Source of the DNA: an uncultured Pelagibacteraceae bacterium | GTDB taxonomy: Bacteria > Pseudomonadota > Alphaproteobacteria > Pelagibacterales > Pelagibacteraceae | Length of the DNA stretch: 64,000 nucleotides | Direction of reading: 5' to 3' | Assembly: GCA_902516395.1 (NCBI GenBank) | Contig: CABXYN010000001.1 | Coordinates: forward strand, 1 to 64,000 | In this document: positions 1 to 9,557 of the stretch, piece after piece | Layout of the letters: each line of letters starts with the position of its first letter | Position numbering within the stretch: position 1 is the stretch's first letter | Position numbers and translations under genes: made by a program | Notes under the pieces: generated by a model | Told to the model about the DNA's origin: nothing | The model's input: the letters and a program-made list of their open reading frames with translations, nothing else | The model's database searches: none

Positions 1-101
1 TTAAAACAACCAGAGGAAAGAAAGTTAGAGTTAAAGGATTTAAAAAAGCAATAATAACACTTAAAAAAGGTCAAAATATTGATCTGACAACTGGAATTTA
101 A
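1..101 (+). CDS. rplW: 50S ribosomal protein L23, C-terminal part (gene cut by window start)
   Basis: An open frame entering at base 3 encodes 32 residues ending KKGQNIDLTTGI and stops at 99-101. The basic RGKKVRVKGFKKAIITL stretch matches the C-terminal tail of L23, which binds 23S rRNA near the exit tunnel. Its place one base before rplB is the standard S10-operon order. The start lies outside the window. Confidence 0.93.
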   Translation, partial: KTTRGKKVRVKGFKKAIITLKKGQNIDLTTGI

Positions 102-102
102 T

Positions 103-933
103 ATGGCATTAAAAACATTCAAACCTTACACAAAATCTACAAGAGGAACTATTCTCACAAGTAGAGAAGGCCTTTGGAAGGGTAAACCATTCAAACCATT
201 GACATCTGCAAATTATTCATCCAAAGGACGGAATAATTACGGAAGAATAACTTCAAGAAATCATGGCGGTGGTCACAAACATAAATATAGACAAGTTGAT
301 TTTTATAGAAAAAAATTTGAAATTGAAGCAGAGGTTCTAAGGGTAGAATATGATCCCAACAGATCATGTCATATAATGTTAGTAAAATTTGCAGATGGTG
401 ATCATTTTTATTATTTAGCGCCAAAGGATATAAAAATCGGGGATAAAGTAATGAATGGTTCTACTGCAGAGATAAAAGTTGGAAACTGCTTACCTCTAAA
501 AGATATACCTGTTGGAATAAATATACATAATGTAGAGATTAACCCAGGTGGTGGAGGTAAAATTGCTAGATCAGCTGGTACTTCAGTATCAATCTCAGGA
601 ATTGACGGAAATTACTCAATTATAAAAATGACTTCAGGAGAAGTGAGAAAAATTAATTCAAATTCGTTGGCTACAATTGGTGTGTTATCTAATCCTGATC
701 AAAAAAATATAAAAATTGGTAAAGCAGGAAGATCCAGATGGCTTGGTATAAGACCACATACAAGAGGTGTTGTTAAGAACCCAGTGGATCACCCACATGG
801 TGGTGGAGAAGGTAAATCTGCTGGAGGTAGGCACCCAGTTTCTCCTACAGGTCAATCTGCTAAAGGGTTAAAAACTAGAGATAATAAAAGAACAGATAAA
901 TTTATAATAAGAAGAAGAAAGAAAAAGAGATAA
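103..933 (+). CDS. rplB: 50S ribosomal protein L2
   Basis: L2 is a core large-subunit protein that binds 23S rRNA close to the peptidyl-transferase centre. The product is 276 aa, the normal family length. The C-terminal HPHGGGEG signature is intact, and its first histidine (residue 230) corresponds to the His important for peptide-bond formation in E. coli. The basic tail is typical. It follows rplW by one base and precedes rpsS by five, so translation is probably coupled along the S10 operon. Confidence 0.98.
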   Translation: MALKTFKPYTKSTRGTILTSREGLWKGKPFKPLTSANYSSKGRNNYGRITSRNHGGGHKHKYRQVDFYRKKFEIEAEVLRVEYDPNRSCHIMLVKFADGDHFYYLAPKDIKIGDKVMNGSTAEIKVGNCLPLKDIPVGINIHNVEINPGGGGKIARSAGTSVSISGIDGNYSIIKMTSGEVRKINSNSLATIGVLSNPDQKNIKIGKAGRSRWLGIRPHTRGVVKNPVDHPHGGGEGKSAGGRHPVSPTGQSAKGLKTRDNKRTDKFIIRRRKKKR

Positions 934-938
934 TAATT

Positions 939-1235
939 ATGGCTAGATCAGTATGGAAAGGACCGTTTGTTGAAGAAAGTTTGATTAAGAAAGTAGAAAA
1001 ACTTAAGAACGATCCTATAAAAAAACCTATAAAAACATGGTCAAGGAAATCAACAATTCTACCAGATTTTGTTGGCGTTAGTTTTTTAATATATAATGGA
1101 AAAAAATTTATACCAATTACTGTGTCTGAGGATATGGTAGGCCATAAATTAGGAGAGTTTGCGCCTACAAGACAATTTTTTGGTCATACACCAGCAGACA
1201 AGAAAGCAAAAGTAGAAGGTGGAGCTAAGAAATAA
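939..1235 (+). CDS. rpsS: 30S ribosomal protein S19
   Basis: S19 sits in the head of the small subunit and forms a complex with S13. The [15 protein letters not shown] start and the [14 protein letters not shown] block are diagnostic. At 98 aa it is slightly longer than the usual 92, with a lysine-rich tail. The stop codon shares its last A with the rplV start (TAATG), which suggests translational coupling. Confidence 0.98.
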   Translation: MARSVWKGPFVEESLIKKVEKLKNDPIKKPIKTWSRKSTILPDFVGVSFLIYNGKKFIPITVSEDMVGHKLGEFAPTRQFFGHTPADKKAKVEGGAKK

Positions 1236-1630
1236 TGTCCAAATTAAAAAAACAAATAGATACAAAAACAGTTAAATCTATAAATAAAAACGTGAGATCT
1301 AGTACAAGAAAATTAAATCCAATCCTAAAATCAATTGTTGGAAAAAAAGTAGATGTAGCAATAAGAGATCTAACATTTTCTGAAAAAAGAATATCTAAAG
1401 ATATCAAAAAAACAATTTCTTCAGCAGTAGCTAATGCAGAAAATAATTATCAGTATGACATAGATAAATTAATTGTAAAAGAGGCGTATTGTGGAAAGCA
1501 AGTTGTAATGAAAAGATTTAGAGCAAGAGCTAAAGGAAGGGCTGCAGAAATAATGAAGCCTTATTCAAATTTAACAATAATTTTAACAGAACAAAAAAAA
1601 CAAATGGAGAAAGATGGGACAAAAAGTTAA
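1235..1630 (+). CDS. rplV: 50S ribosomal protein L22
   Basis: L22 lines the nascent-peptide exit tunnel. The product is 131 aa with a lysine-rich N-terminal extension of about 20 residues before the conserved fold. The beta-hairpin that reaches into the tunnel is recognisable in [13 protein letters not shown] near residues 90-102. The end overlaps the rpsC start by 17 bases, a large overlap even for this compact operon. Confidence 0.97.
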   Translation: MSKLKKQIDTKTVKSINKNVRSSTRKLNPILKSIVGKKVDVAIRDLTFSEKRISKDIKKTISSAVANAENNYQYDIDKLIVKEAYCGKQVVMKRFRARAKGRAAEIMKPYSNLTIILTEQKKQMEKDGTKS

Positions 1631-2273
1631 TCCAGTTGGTTTAAGACTTGGTATTAATAGAGGATGGGACTCTGTTTGGTATGCAAAGAAAAAAGATTAT
1701 GGAAATAATCTAATTGAAGACTTCCGGATAAGAGAATATATAAAAAAAAATGTGACAAATTCCGGTGTAGCTAAAGTAATGATAGAGAGAACAACAAAAA
1801 AATGCTTTGTAACTATTTACACTTCAAGACCTGGTTTTGTTATAGGAAAAAAAGGATCAGATATTGAAAAAATAAAAGGTAACTTGTCAAAATTGACATC
1901 AAACGAGGTGGTATTAAATATTAAAGAAGTAAAAAAACCCGAAACTAATAGCTATTTAGTTGCTGAAAATATAGCCCAGCAGTTAGTTAAAAGAGTTTCT
2001 TACAGAAGAGCAATGAAAAGAGCTATGCAATCAGCTTTAAGATTAGGTGCTAAAGGCATTAAAGTATCAATTAGTGGACGTTTAGGTGGAAACGAAATTG
2101 CAAGAACTGAATGGTTGAGAGAAGGAAGTATACCATCACATACATTGAGAGCAGATATTGATTATGCAGAAGCAGAAGCTCTGACAACTTACGGAATAAT
2201 TGGAATAAAAATATGGATATATAAAGGTGAGATTTTTACTAAAGAATTTAGCCAAGAAAGGAACAAAGCTTAA
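1614..2273 (+). CDS. rpsC: 30S ribosomal protein S3
   Basis: S3 forms part of the mRNA entry channel of the 30S subunit. The start [13 protein letters not shown] is diagnostic. A KH domain follows, with the [14 protein letters not shown] loop, and the C-terminal domain carries [12 protein letters not shown]. Length is 219 aa, normal for alphaproteobacteria. It overlaps rplV by 17 bases and is two bases from rplP. Confidence 0.98.
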   Translation: MGQKVNPVGLRLGINRGWDSVWYAKKKDYGNNLIEDFRIREYIKKNVTNSGVAKVMIERTTKKCFVTIYTSRPGFVIGKKGSDIEKIKGNLSKLTSNEVVLNIKEVKKPETNSYLVAENIAQQLVKRVSYRRAMKRAMQSALRLGAKGIKVSISGRLGGNEIARTEWLREGSIPSHTLRADIDYAEAEALTTYGIIGIKIWIYKGEIFTKEFSQERNKA

Positions 2274-2275
2274 GC

Positions 2276-2683
2276 ATGTTACAACCAACTAGAACAAAAT
2301 TTAGAAAAGCTCACAAAGGCAGAATTCATGGCAATGCATCTCGATGTAATATAATGAATTATGGCTCATTCGGACTAAAAGCAATTCAACCGGAAAGAGT
2401 CATTTCAAGACAGATAGAGGCCGCAAGGGTAGCTTTAACTAGACACATGAAAAGGCAGGGCAGAGTTTGGACTAGAATGTTTCCCAATATCCCTGTCTCA
2501 AAAAAACCAACAGAAGTGAGAATGGGTAAAGGCAAAGGATCACCAGAATTTTGGGCGTGTAGGGTAAAGCCTGGAAGAATATTATTTGAAGTTGATGGTG
2601 TTTCTGAACAAATTGCAAAAGAAGCATTATATAAAGCTTCAGCTAAGCTACCTATTAAATGTAAATTTATAAAGAGAATTTAA
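2276..2683 (+). CDS. rplP: 50S ribosomal protein L16
   Basis: L16 contacts 23S rRNA and the A-site tRNA elbow. The [16 protein letters not shown] start and [11 protein letters not shown] signature are present, and the 135 aa length is normal. The stop codon overlaps the rpmC start by one base (TAATG). It sits in canonical order between S3 and L29. Confidence 0.98.
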   Translation: MLQPTRTKFRKAHKGRIHGNASRCNIMNYGSFGLKAIQPERVISRQIEAARVALTRHMKRQGRVWTRMFPNIPVSKKPTEVRMGKGKGSPEFWACRVKPGRILFEVDGVSEQIAKEALYKASAKLPIKCKFIKRI

Positions 2684-2871
2684 TGAAAAAAAAAGAAATA
2701 AAAAAACTAACTAAAATTCAAATGAAGGAAAAGTTAGAAAAACTTAAGAAAGACCTATTTAACTTTAGGTTTCAAAAAGTAAATGGACAAGTAAAGAGTC
2801 CAGCAAAAATAACTGAAACAAAAAAAAATATAGCAAGGTTGAAAACATTAATTGAGGTTAAAAATGCCTAA
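2683..2871 (+). CDS. rpmC: 50S ribosomal protein L29
   Basis: A 62-residue, lysine-rich helical protein with the L29 pattern ([19 protein letters not shown]). L29 binds at the tunnel exit next to L23, where chaperones and the secretion machinery dock. It overlaps the start of rpsQ by eight bases, as judged from the ATG at 2864. Confidence 0.96.
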   Translation: MKKKEIKKLTKIQMKEKLEKLKKDLFNFRFQKVNGQVKSPAKITETKKNIARLKTLIEVKNA

Positions 2872-3097
2872 GAAAATTTTAAATGGAATAGTTGTAAGTG
2901 ACAAACCAAATAAAACCATAACTGTTTTAGTTGAAAGAAAATATCAGCATCCAGTTTTAAAGAAAGTTATGAAAGCTAGAAAAAAATATAACGCTCATGA
3001 TGAAGATAACAAATTTAAGATTGGAGATAAAGTATCAATTAGAGAAAGTCGACCATATTCAAAAAATAAGAAATTTGAGGTCATAGGAGATATATAA
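2864..3097 (+). CDS. rpsQ: 30S ribosomal protein S17
   Basis: S17 binds 16S rRNA early in 30S assembly through an OB fold. The ATG at 2864 gives [18 protein letters not shown], which matches the family start. An in-frame TTG at 2852 would only add four non-conserved residues, so I reject it. The product is 77 aa, close to the usual 76-84. Its stop overlaps the rplN ATG by one base. Confidence 0.96.
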   Translation: MPKKILNGIVVSDKPNKTITVLVERKYQHPVLKKVMKARKKYNAHDEDNKFKIGDKVSIRESRPYSKNKKFEVIGDI

Positions 3098-3465
3098 TGA
3101 TACAAGTTCAGACAGAATTATTAGTAGCAGACAATACAGGGGCAAAAGTAATTGAATGTATTAAAGTGCTGGGTGGTTCAAAAAGAAGATATGCAAGCAT
3201 CGGAGATACAATTGTTGTAGCTGTTAAAGAGGCAATACCAAGAGGTAAGGTAAAAAAAGGTGCAGTCCACAAAGCGGTAGTTGTAAGAGTTAAAAAAGGC
3301 ATACATAGAAATGATGGATCTAAAGTGCGATTTGACAATAATGCAGCAGTTTTGACTGATGATAAAGGCGAACCTATCGGAACCAGGATATTTGGACCTG
3401 TAACAAGAGAACTTAGAAATAGGGGACAAATGAAAATTATTTCACTAGCACCAGAGGTTTTATAA
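3097..3465 (+). CDS. rplN: 50S ribosomal protein L14
   Basis: L14 lies at the subunit interface of the 50S particle. The 122 aa product carries [17 protein letters not shown] and the [21 protein letters not shown] block, both strongly conserved. A long reading frame on the opposite strand is a shadow of this conserved sequence. It is coupled to rplX by a TAATG overlap. Confidence 0.98.
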   Translation: MIQVQTELLVADNTGAKVIECIKVLGGSKRRYASIGDTIVVAVKEAIPRGKVKKGAVHKAVVVRVKKGIHRNDGSKVRFDNNAAVLTDDKGEPIGTRIFGPVTRELRNRGQMKIISLAPEVL

Positions 3466-3704
3466 TGATTAAAAAAGGGATGAAAGTAAAAATAATTAGT
3501 GGAAAAGACAAAGGTAAAGATGGTGAAGTTATTGAAATAGACAGAAAAAATACAAGGGTGAAAGTAAAAGGAATTAATATCGTGAAAAAACACGTAAAAA
3601 CAACAAAAGAAAAAAAAGGAGGGATAATTTCTAAAGAAAACTTTATTCATCTCTCAAATTTAAAAAATATTGGCAGTGACAAAAAAATAGAGGCTAAAAA
3701 ATAA
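3465..3704 (+). CDS. rplX: 50S ribosomal protein L24, short form
   Basis: L24 initiates 50S assembly and has a KOW motif. Here the KOW region ([21 protein letters not shown]) and the [10 protein letters not shown] loop are present. The product is only 79 aa against about 100-105 in most bacteria. The missing part is the C-terminal strand region that usually reads like RVGFRFEDGKKVR. The next gene starts at the stop, so the truncation is genuine in this sequence unless there is a frameshift. Confidence 0.93.
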   Translation: MIKKGMKVKIISGKDKGKDGEVIEIDRKNTRVKVKGINIVKKHVKTTKEKKGGIISKENFIHLSNLKNIGSDKKIEAKK

Positions 3705-4258
3705 TGGAACCAAGATTAAAAGAGACAATAACAAAAGAAATTAATCCAAGTTTAAAAGAATTGTTTGGTTACAAAAGTTTATATATGGGTCCAAAAATAG
3801 AAAAAATAGTTCTTAACATGGGTCTAGGATTAGATGGAAATGACGCTAAAATCGTGAGCTCCTGCCAGGATGATCTTGCAAGTATAACAGGTCAAAAACC
3901 TATTGTTACAAAATTTAGAAAATCTATAGCAAATTTTAAAACAAGAAAGAATACGAATTCAGGATTAAAAGTAACATTAAGGAAAAATAAAATGTACGAA
4001 TTTATTGATAGATTAGTAAACATTGCTTTACCAAGAATTAAAGACTTTAGAGGACTTAACGCAAATGGATTTGATAAATTTGGGAATTATACTTTTGGAA
4101 TTAAAGAACAAATTATTTTCCCTGAGGTAAATTTTGATAAGGTAGATAAAATAAGAGGTTTAGATATAACAATTGTGATAAAGACTATGAAAAAAGAACA
4201 TAGTTTTGAACTTCTTAAAAGATTGAATTTTCCGTTTAAAGAAAAAGGGAGTAACTAA
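3704..4258 (+). CDS. rplE: 50S ribosomal protein L5
   Basis: L5 binds 5S rRNA and contacts the P-site tRNA and the small-subunit head. At 184 aa it is of normal length. Family blocks present are [28 protein letters not shown] and the [17 protein letters not shown] region. It overlaps the start of rpsN by one base. Confidence 0.98.
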   Translation: MEPRLKETITKEINPSLKELFGYKSLYMGPKIEKIVLNMGLGLDGNDAKIVSSCQDDLASITGQKPIVTKFRKSIANFKTRKNTNSGLKVTLRKNKMYEFIDRLVNIALPRIKDFRGLNANGFDKFGNYTFGIKEQIIFPEVNFDKVDKIRGLDITIVIKTMKKEHSFELLKRLNFPFKEKGSN

Positions 4259-4563
4259 TGGCAAAACTGAGTGCAATAAATAAAAATAATAAAAGAATTA
4301 AACTATCTGATAAGTTTTTTAAAAAAAGACAACATCTGAAAAAGATAATAATGGATAAAAATCTTACACTAGAGGAAAGATTTAAAGCTCAACAAAAATT
4401 ATCAAAGTTACCAAGAAATTCAGCTAAAATAAGGGTTAGAAATAGATGTCAAATCACAGGTAGACCCCACGGAGTATATAGAAAATTAAAAATATCAAGA
4501 ATTGCTTTAAGACAATTAGGTCTTGAAGGTAAAATTCCAGGTATGGTAAAATCAAGTTGGTAG
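4258..4563 (+). CDS. rpsN: 30S ribosomal protein S14, zinc-free type
   Basis: S14 is a head protein of the 30S subunit. The 101 aa product ends with [20 protein letters not shown] and [11 protein letters not shown], the standard signature. It lacks the paired CxxC zinc ligands of the short S14 paralogue, so it is the long zinc-independent form usual in proteobacteria. Confidence 0.98.
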   Translation: MAKLSAINKNNKRIKLSDKFFKKRQHLKKIIMDKNLTLEERFKAQQKLSKLPRNSAKIRVRNRCQITGRPHGVYRKLKISRIALRQLGLEGKIPGMVKSSW

Positions 4564-4573
4564 AAAGGAAATT

Positions 4574-4969
4574 ATGAGTTTAAGTGACCCAATTGGAGAT
4601 ATGTTAGCAAGATTAAAAAATTCTCAAATTAGAAATCATAAGAAGTTAGAACTTCCATCGTCAAAATTTAAGACTAAAATAGCTGAAATATTGAAGTCAG
4701 AGGGTTATATTATTGATTATGAGGTAAAATCAGAGCAAAACAAAAGCAATCTATGTATAAGTTTAAAATACAGTTCAGGTAATCCAGTTATAAGTTCAAT
4801 AGAGAGGGTTTCAAAACCTGGAAGGAGAATTTTCTCAAGTGCCGAAAGCCTTCCAAAAGTAAACAATGGATTAGGTATAGCTATAATATCAACACCAAAA
4901 GGAGTTATGACAGATATCGATGCAAGAAAGCAAAAAGTTGGTGGTGAAATAATTTGTAAGGTTTTTTAA
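4574..4969 (+). CDS. rpsH: 30S ribosomal protein S8
   Basis: S8 binds the central domain of 16S rRNA; in E. coli it also represses the spc operon by binding its mRNA. The 131 aa product begins MSLSDPIGDMLARLKN and contains the C-terminal GLGIAIISTPKGVMTD signature. A purine-rich AAAGGAAA precedes the start at 4563-4570. I saw no S8-binding mimic by eye. Confidence 0.98.
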   Translation: MSLSDPIGDMLARLKNSQIRNHKKLELPSSKFKTKIAEILKSEGYIIDYEVKSEQNKSNLCISLKYSSGNPVISSIERVSKPGRRIFSSAESLPKVNNGLGIAIISTPKGVMTDIDARKQKVGGEIICKVF

Positions 4970-5508
4970 TGTCCAAAATAGGTAAAATAAACATATCAAT
5001 TCCTGAAAAAGTGAAAGTTATTTTAAGTGGTAATATGATTAATATAGAAGGCCCACTTGGAAAAAAATCATTGAATATTGATCTAGAAATTTTTGATTTA
5101 AATATAACTGAGGGAAAAGAAGTATCCATAAAACCTAAGAATAATAATCAGGAAACAAAGAGACTTTGGGGTATGAATAGAAGTTTAATAAATAATGCTA
5201 TTATTGGTACTTCAACTGGATATGAAAAAATACTTGAATTATCAGGGGTTGGATATCGTGCATCGTTAAAAGGTAATGCTCTAAATCTTCAGCTAGGCTT
5301 TAGTCACGATATAAATTTTGATATTCCTGAAGGTGTAAAAATACAAGTTGAAAAGCAAATTATTTTAAAAATTACTGGTAATGATAAACAACAAGTTGGT
5401 ATGGTAGCTTCTCAAATTAAGAGTTTAAGACCTCCAGAGCCTTACAAAGGCAAAGGTATTAAAGAACAAGGTCAATATATACTTAGAAAAGAAGGTAAGA
5501 AAAAGTAA
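4969..5508 (+). CDS. rplF: 50S ribosomal protein L6
   Basis: L6 is a two-domain protein near the factor-binding site of the 50S subunit. The 179 aa product has the duplicated L6 fold and ends with PEPYKGKGI, the diagnostic C-terminal motif. It overlaps rpsH by one base and rplR by one base. Confidence 0.98.
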   Translation: MSKIGKINISIPEKVKVILSGNMINIEGPLGKKSLNIDLEIFDLNITEGKEVSIKPKNNNQETKRLWGMNRSLINNAIIGTSTGYEKILELSGVGYRASLKGNALNLQLGFSHDINFDIPEGVKIQVEKQIILKITGNDKQQVGMVASQIKSLRPPEPYKGKGIKEQGQYILRKEGKKK

Positions 5509-5861
5509 TGAATTTATCCAAAATTAATAGAAAAAAATTTAGAGTAAGAAATAAACTTAAAAAAGTTTCATCAAGAGATCGTTTTAGGTTAAGTGTAAGC
5601 AGATCTAATAAAAATATAAGTGCACAAATAATTGATGATTTTAAAAAAAATACAATTATCTCGGCCTCATCCAACTCAAAAGAAATAAAGCTTCAAAATA
5701 AAAATAAAAAAGAGTTATCTGCATTAATAGCTCAATTGTTGGTAAAAAAAGCAAAAGAACATAATATTACTAAAATTTACTTTGACAGAGGTATTTATAA
5801 ATATCATGGAAGAGTAAAAATATTAGCAGAAGAACTTAGAAAAAATGGAATGGAATTTTAA
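5508..5861 (+). CDS. rplR: 50S ribosomal protein L18
   Basis: L18 carries 5S rRNA into the large subunit. The product is 117 aa with the basic N-terminus ([12 protein letters not shown]) and the C-terminal [21 protein letters not shown] signature region. It is two bases from rpsE. Confidence 0.97.
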   Translation: MNLSKINRKKFRVRNKLKKVSSRDRFRLSVSRSNKNISAQIIDDFKKNTIISASSNSKEIKLQNKNKKELSALIAQLLVKKAKEHNITKIYFDRGIYKYHGRVKILAEELRKNGMEF

Positions 5862-5863
5862 AT

Positions 5864-6364
5864 ATGGAAAAAAATACTGAGTTTGTAGAAAAATTAGTTC
5901 ATATAAATAGGATAACTAAAGTTGTAAAAGGCGGAAGAAGATTTGGATTTTCGGCTTTAGTTGTTGTAGGAAATCAAAATGGAAAAATTGGAGTTGCTCA
6001 TGCTAAGGCAAAACAAGTTCCAGACGCAATTAAAAAAGCTAATGAATTAGCAAGAAGAAATCTTGTTCAAATACCTCTAAGAGAGGGTCGCACAATACAT
6101 CACGATATTTTTGGAAAAGATGGTGCAGGAAAAATTAAGCTTAGAGCAGCTCCTAAGGGTACAGGAATAATAGCAGGCGGAGCAGTTAGAGCTGTATGCG
6201 AGGTATTAGGAATCAAGGATATTGTTGCTAAATCTCTCGGAACAGCAAATCCACACAACGTTATAAGAGCATGCATGAAAGCGCTTAATAAACAAAATTC
6301 ACCAAAAAATATTTCTTTAATAAGAAACAAAAAAATTTCAGAAATTATTGAGAAAAGAGGGTAA
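5864..6364 (+). CDS. rpsE: 30S ribosomal protein S5
   Basis: S5 contributes to the mRNA entry channel and decoding accuracy. The 166 aa product has the double-stranded-RNA-binding-like N-terminal domain ([23 protein letters not shown]) and the C-terminal [19 protein letters not shown] segment. Its stop overlaps the rplO start by one base, so the L30 gene usually found between them is absent here. Confidence 0.98.
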   Translation: MEKNTEFVEKLVHINRITKVVKGGRRFGFSALVVVGNQNGKIGVAHAKAKQVPDAIKKANELARRNLVQIPLREGRTIHHDIFGKDGAGKIKLRAAPKGTGIIAGGAVRAVCEVLGIKDIVAKSLGTANPHNVIRACMKALNKQNSPKNISLIRNKKISEIIEKRG

Positions 6365-6822
6365 TGAATATTTTGAATAATAATATTAAAGTAAAAAGAC
6401 CAAAAAAAAGACTAGGTAGAGGTATTGGATCAGGTAAAGGTAAAACTTCGGGAAGAGGTGTTAAAGGTCAGAAATCAAGATCAGGTGTAGCTATAAAGAG
6501 TTTTGAAGGTGGACAAATGCCACTTTATAGAAGATTACCAAAAAGAGGCTTTAAACCGATAAATAAAACAAAAATTGCAAAGATTAATTTAGACCAACTA
6601 CAGGATTTTGTTGACAAGAAAAGAATTGATGTGGCAAGTGTAATTAATTTAGAAAGCTTAAAGAAAAATAATATAATAAATAAATCATACCTTAAGTTTA
6701 AGGTACTGGGAAATGGTATTCTTACCACTAAAATTGATATAGAAGTAGATTATTCGTCAATCTCAGCCAAAGAAAAGATAGAAAACCTCGGTGGAATATT
6801 AAAAATTAAAAATTCTAAGTAA
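6364..6822 (+). CDS. rplO: 50S ribosomal protein L15
   Basis: L15 binds 23S rRNA late in assembly. The glycine/lysine/arginine-rich N-terminus (RLGRGIGSGKGKTSGRG, then GVKGQKSRSG) and FEGGQMPLYRRLPKRGF are diagnostic. Length is 152 aa. It directly follows rpsE without L30 and is one base from secY. Confidence 0.97.
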   Translation: MNILNNNIKVKRPKKRLGRGIGSGKGKTSGRGVKGQKSRSGVAIKSFEGGQMPLYRRLPKRGFKPINKTKIAKINLDQLQDFVDKKRIDVASVINLESLKKNNIINKSYLKFKVLGNGILTTKIDIEVDYSSISAKEKIENLGGILKIKNSK

Positions 6823-6823
6823 A

Positions 6824-8104
6824 ATGAGTGAATCATCTCAAACAAATGATTTAAGAAACAGAATAGTATTTACAGTTCTTATTTTAGCAATATATAGATT
6901 AGGAACCTTTGTACCACTCCCTGGAATAGATCCTGAGCAACTTCAAGTTATGATGGATAGTAATCAAAAAGGATTACTGGGAATGTTTAATGTCTTTGCA
7001 GGTGGCGCTGTAAGCAGAATGGCTATATTTGCCCTAGGTATAATGCCTTATATCTCATCTTCCATTATAATACAGCTATTAACAGGAGTAACAGATTATT
7101 TTAAAAACCTTAAAGCCCAAGGCGAAATTGGAAGACAAAAAATTACTCAAATAACAAGATATGGAACTGTTTTATTAGCAACAGTTCAAGGTTATGGATT
7201 GGCTGTTGGATTAGAATCGTCTGCAGATTTGGTAATAAATCCAGGCATATTTTTTAAAATTTCAACTGTTACAACAATTGTTGCTGGGACTATTTTTTTA
7301 ATGTGGTTAGGAGAGCAAATAACGCAAAGAGGTATTGGTAACGGTATATCATTAATTATTTTTTCTGGAATTGTTGCAGAAATTCCAAGAGCACTTGTAA
7401 CAACATTTGAATTAGGTAGAACAGGAGCAATTTCAACACTAATGATAATTTTTATATTTATATTATTGGTTGTAACAATTTTATTTATTGTTTTTATGGA
7501 AAGAGCTTTAAGAAAAATTCTTATAAATTATCCAAAAAGACAAATGGGTAATAAGATGTACGGTGGTGAATCCTCACACTTGCCACTTAAAATAAATTCT
7601 GCTGGTGTAATACCTGCAATTTTTGCTTCAGCATTGTTATTATTGCCAGTTACATTTTCTAATTTTAATGTTTCGCAAAGTGAAACTTTTTTAAATATCT
7701 CATCATACTTTTCCCAAGGGCAGCCGCTTTACATGATTTTATACGCATCAGGTATTATATTTTTTACCTTTTTTTATACATCAATTACCTTTAACCCTAC
7801 TGAGACAGCAGAAAATTTAAGAAAGTACGGTGGATTTATTCCTGGAATAAGACCAGGTGAAAGTACTGCCGCTTATATAGATACAATTCTAACAAGATTA
7901 ACAACTATTGGTGCATTATATTTAACACTTGTATGTTTGATGCCAGAATTCTTAATTGCAAATTATCCAATACCTTTCTACTTAGGTGGAGCATCGGTAT
8001 TAATAGTTGTTGTTGTTGCAATAGACACAGTTACGCAAGTTCAAACTAGACTTATGAGTTCTCAATACGAACAATTAATTAAGAAAACTAAATTTGGAAG
8101 ATAA
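6824..8104 (+). CDS. secY: Protein translocase channel subunit SecY
   Basis: SecY forms the inner-membrane channel for Sec-dependent export and membrane insertion, with SecE and SecG and driven by SecA. The 426 aa product has about ten hydrophobic helices. Family blocks include RLGTFVPLPGID near the start, GIMPYISSSIIIQLL, GNGISLIIFSGIVAEIP and GFIPGIRPGE in a cytoplasmic loop. Its place between rplO and adk is canonical. Confidence 0.98.
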   Translation: MSESSQTNDLRNRIVFTVLILAIYRLGTFVPLPGIDPEQLQVMMDSNQKGLLGMFNVFAGGAVSRMAIFALGIMPYISSSIIIQLLTGVTDYFKNLKAQGEIGRQKITQITRYGTVLLATVQGYGLAVGLESSADLVINPGIFFKISTVTTIVAGTIFLMWLGEQITQRGIGNGISLIIFSGIVAEIPRALVTTFELGRTGAISTLMIIFIFILLVVTILFIVFMERALRKILINYPKRQMGNKMYGGESSHLPLKINSAGVIPAIFASALLLLPVTFSNFNVSQSETFLNISSYFSQGQPLYMILYASGIIFFTFFYTSITFNPTETAENLRKYGGFIPGIRPGESTAAYIDTILTRLTTIGALYLTLVCLMPEFLIANYPIPFYLGGASVLIVVVVAIDTVTQVQTRLMSSQYEQLIKKTKFGR

Positions 8105-8109
8105 ATTTA

Positions 8110-8673
8110 GTGAATGTTATAATATTTGGACCACCAGGAGCTGGCAAAGGAACTCAAGCAAATAATATTGTTAAAAAATTCAATTTGTACCAAGTTTCTA
8201 CTGGAGATCTTTTAAGAGAAGAGGTCAAAAACCAAACTCAAATTGGTAAAGATATTGAAAATATTATTTCAAAGGGAGATTTTGCAACCGATGAAATTGT
8301 TAATGAGTTAATTAAAAATATTGTTTTTGACCCAATAAAAAAAAACAAATTAATATTTGATGGTTATCCTAGATCATTAAGTCAAGCAGAAAACCTAGAA
8401 GGATTATTATCCAGTTCAAATCAAAAAATAGATTTTATTTTTTTTTTAGATGTAAAAAAAGAAACAATAATTAAAAGATTAGAGAAAAGAAAAATTTTAG
8501 AGAAAAGATCTGATGATACTATTATTACAATTTTAAAAAGATATGATACCTACATGGAAACAACCAAACCTGTTCTAGATTTCTATTCAAAAAAACCTAG
8601 TTTTTTTAAAATCAATGGTGATGTAAAAATAGATGAAATATCAGGTAAAATTGAGCAAATTCTATCTGTTTAA
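8110..8673 (+). CDS. adk: Adenylate kinase, short-lid form
   Basis: Adenylate kinase interconverts ATP + AMP and two ADP. The P-loop GPPGAGKGTQ is at residues 7-16, and TGDLLREE and DGYPRS are the AMP-site motifs. The start is a GTG five bases after secY. At 187 aa it lacks the roughly 30-residue LID insert of most bacterial enzymes. Between KRLEKRK and the KRYDTY helix there are only a few residues, with no zinc cysteines, so it is a short-lid enzyme. Confidence 0.96.
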   Translation: MNVIIFGPPGAGKGTQANNIVKKFNLYQVSTGDLLREEVKNQTQIGKDIENIISKGDFATDEIVNELIKNIVFDPIKKNKLIFDGYPRSLSQAENLEGLLSSSNQKIDFIFFLDVKKETIIKRLEKRKILEKRSDDTIITILKRYDTYMETTKPVLDFYSKKPSFFKINGDVKIDEISGKIEQILSV

Positions 8674-8677
8674 GACA

Positions 8678-8705
8678 TTGACTTTGAAATAACTTCTTAT
8701 ATAAA
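8678..8705 (+). promoter_or_regulatory. Candidate promoter for the rpsM-rplQ block
   Basis: TTGACT at 8678-8683 is separated by 16 bases from TATAAA at 8700-8705, a good sigma-70-type arrangement. It sits in the only sizeable gap (55 bases) of the ribosomal superoperon, just upstream of rpsM. This suggests that the alpha operon can be transcribed separately from spc. Confidence 0.5.
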
Positions 8706-8728
8706 AGGCTAAATTTTATCTCATTATT

Positions 8729-9112
8729 ATGGCTCGTATAGCAGGTGTAAACATCCCACAAAATAAATTAGTTCGTATTGGTCTAACATATATATTTGGA
8801 ATTGGTGAAAAAAATTCTAAGGATATTTGTACATCTTTAAATATACCGAACACAAAAAGAGTAAATGAACTCACAGACGACGAAATTTTAAAAATAAGAG
8901 AATTTATAGATCAAAAATTTACAGTAGAAGGTGATCTTAGACGAGATACTTCATTAAATATTAAAAGATTAATTGATCTAGCATCATATCGTGGTTCAAG
9001 ACATAGAAAAAAACTACCTGTTAGAGGTCAAAGAACCAGATGTAACGCAAGAACAAGAAAAGGTAAAGCTATCGCAATTGCAGGTAAAAAATTAACCCCT
9101 TTAAAAAAATAA
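8729..9112 (+). CDS. rpsM: 30S ribosomal protein S13
   Basis: S13 contacts the P-site tRNA and bridges to the 50S subunit. The product is 127 aa, starting [13 protein letters not shown], with a helix-two-turn-helix ([15 protein letters not shown]) and the tail [15 protein letters not shown]. It begins the alpha-operon block after a 55-base gap. Confidence 0.98.
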   Translation: MARIAGVNIPQNKLVRIGLTYIFGIGEKNSKDICTSLNIPNTKRVNELTDDEILKIREFIDQKFTVEGDLRRDTSLNIKRLIDLASYRGSRHRKKLPVRGQRTRCNARTRKGKAIAIAGKKLTPLKK

Positions 9113-9113
9113 T

Positions 9114-9557
9114 ATGGCAAAAGATAAAAAAGAAAATATTGATCAAACACAAGACAATGTCACAAAATCAAAAAAAAGTTCTTATTCTAAAAAGAAAAAA
9201 AATAAGAAAAATATTTCAAATGGTATAGCTTATGTTCAATCTACATTTAACAATACAATAGTTTCAATTGCAGATACTAACGGTAACGTTATCTCATGGG
9301 CTTCAGCTGGACAGAAAGGTTTTAAAGGCTCAAGAAAATCAACACCTTATGCAGCACAAGTAGCAGCAGACTCAGCTGCAGCTAAAGCTTTAGAGGTCGG
9401 AATGAAAGTTCTATCCGTAGAAGTTAAAGGACCTGGATCAGGAAGAGAAACTGCTCTTAGAGCACTACAAGCTAGAGGTTTTAAAATCATTTCGATTAAA
9501 GATACAACACCAATGCCACACAATGGTTCAAGACCGCCAAAAAAAAGGAGAGTTTAA
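9114..9557 (+). CDS. rpsK: 30S ribosomal protein S11 with basic N-terminal extension
   Basis: S11 forms part of the platform near the E site. The conserved core starts near residue 36 ([15 protein letters not shown]) and ends with the usual [10 protein letters not shown]. The first 35 or so residues are a low-complexity lysine/serine stretch absent from typical 129-aa homologues, giving 147 aa in total. The start ATG lies directly after the rpsM stop, so the extension seems to be translated. Confidence 0.97.
   Translation: MAKDKKENIDQTQDNVTKSKKSSYSKKKKNKKNISNGIAYVQSTFNNTIVSIADTNGNVISWASAGQKGFKGSRKSTPYAAQVAADSAAAKALEVGMKVLSVEVKGPGSGRETALRALQARGFKIISIKDTTPMPHNGSRPPKKRRV

Noticed and set aside
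3108-3650. 180-codon open frame on the minus strand opposite rplN-rplX
   Set aside because: It is antisense to two highly conserved ribosomal genes, is rich in Phe/Ser as expected of a complement of lysine-rich coding DNA, and has no family resemblance.
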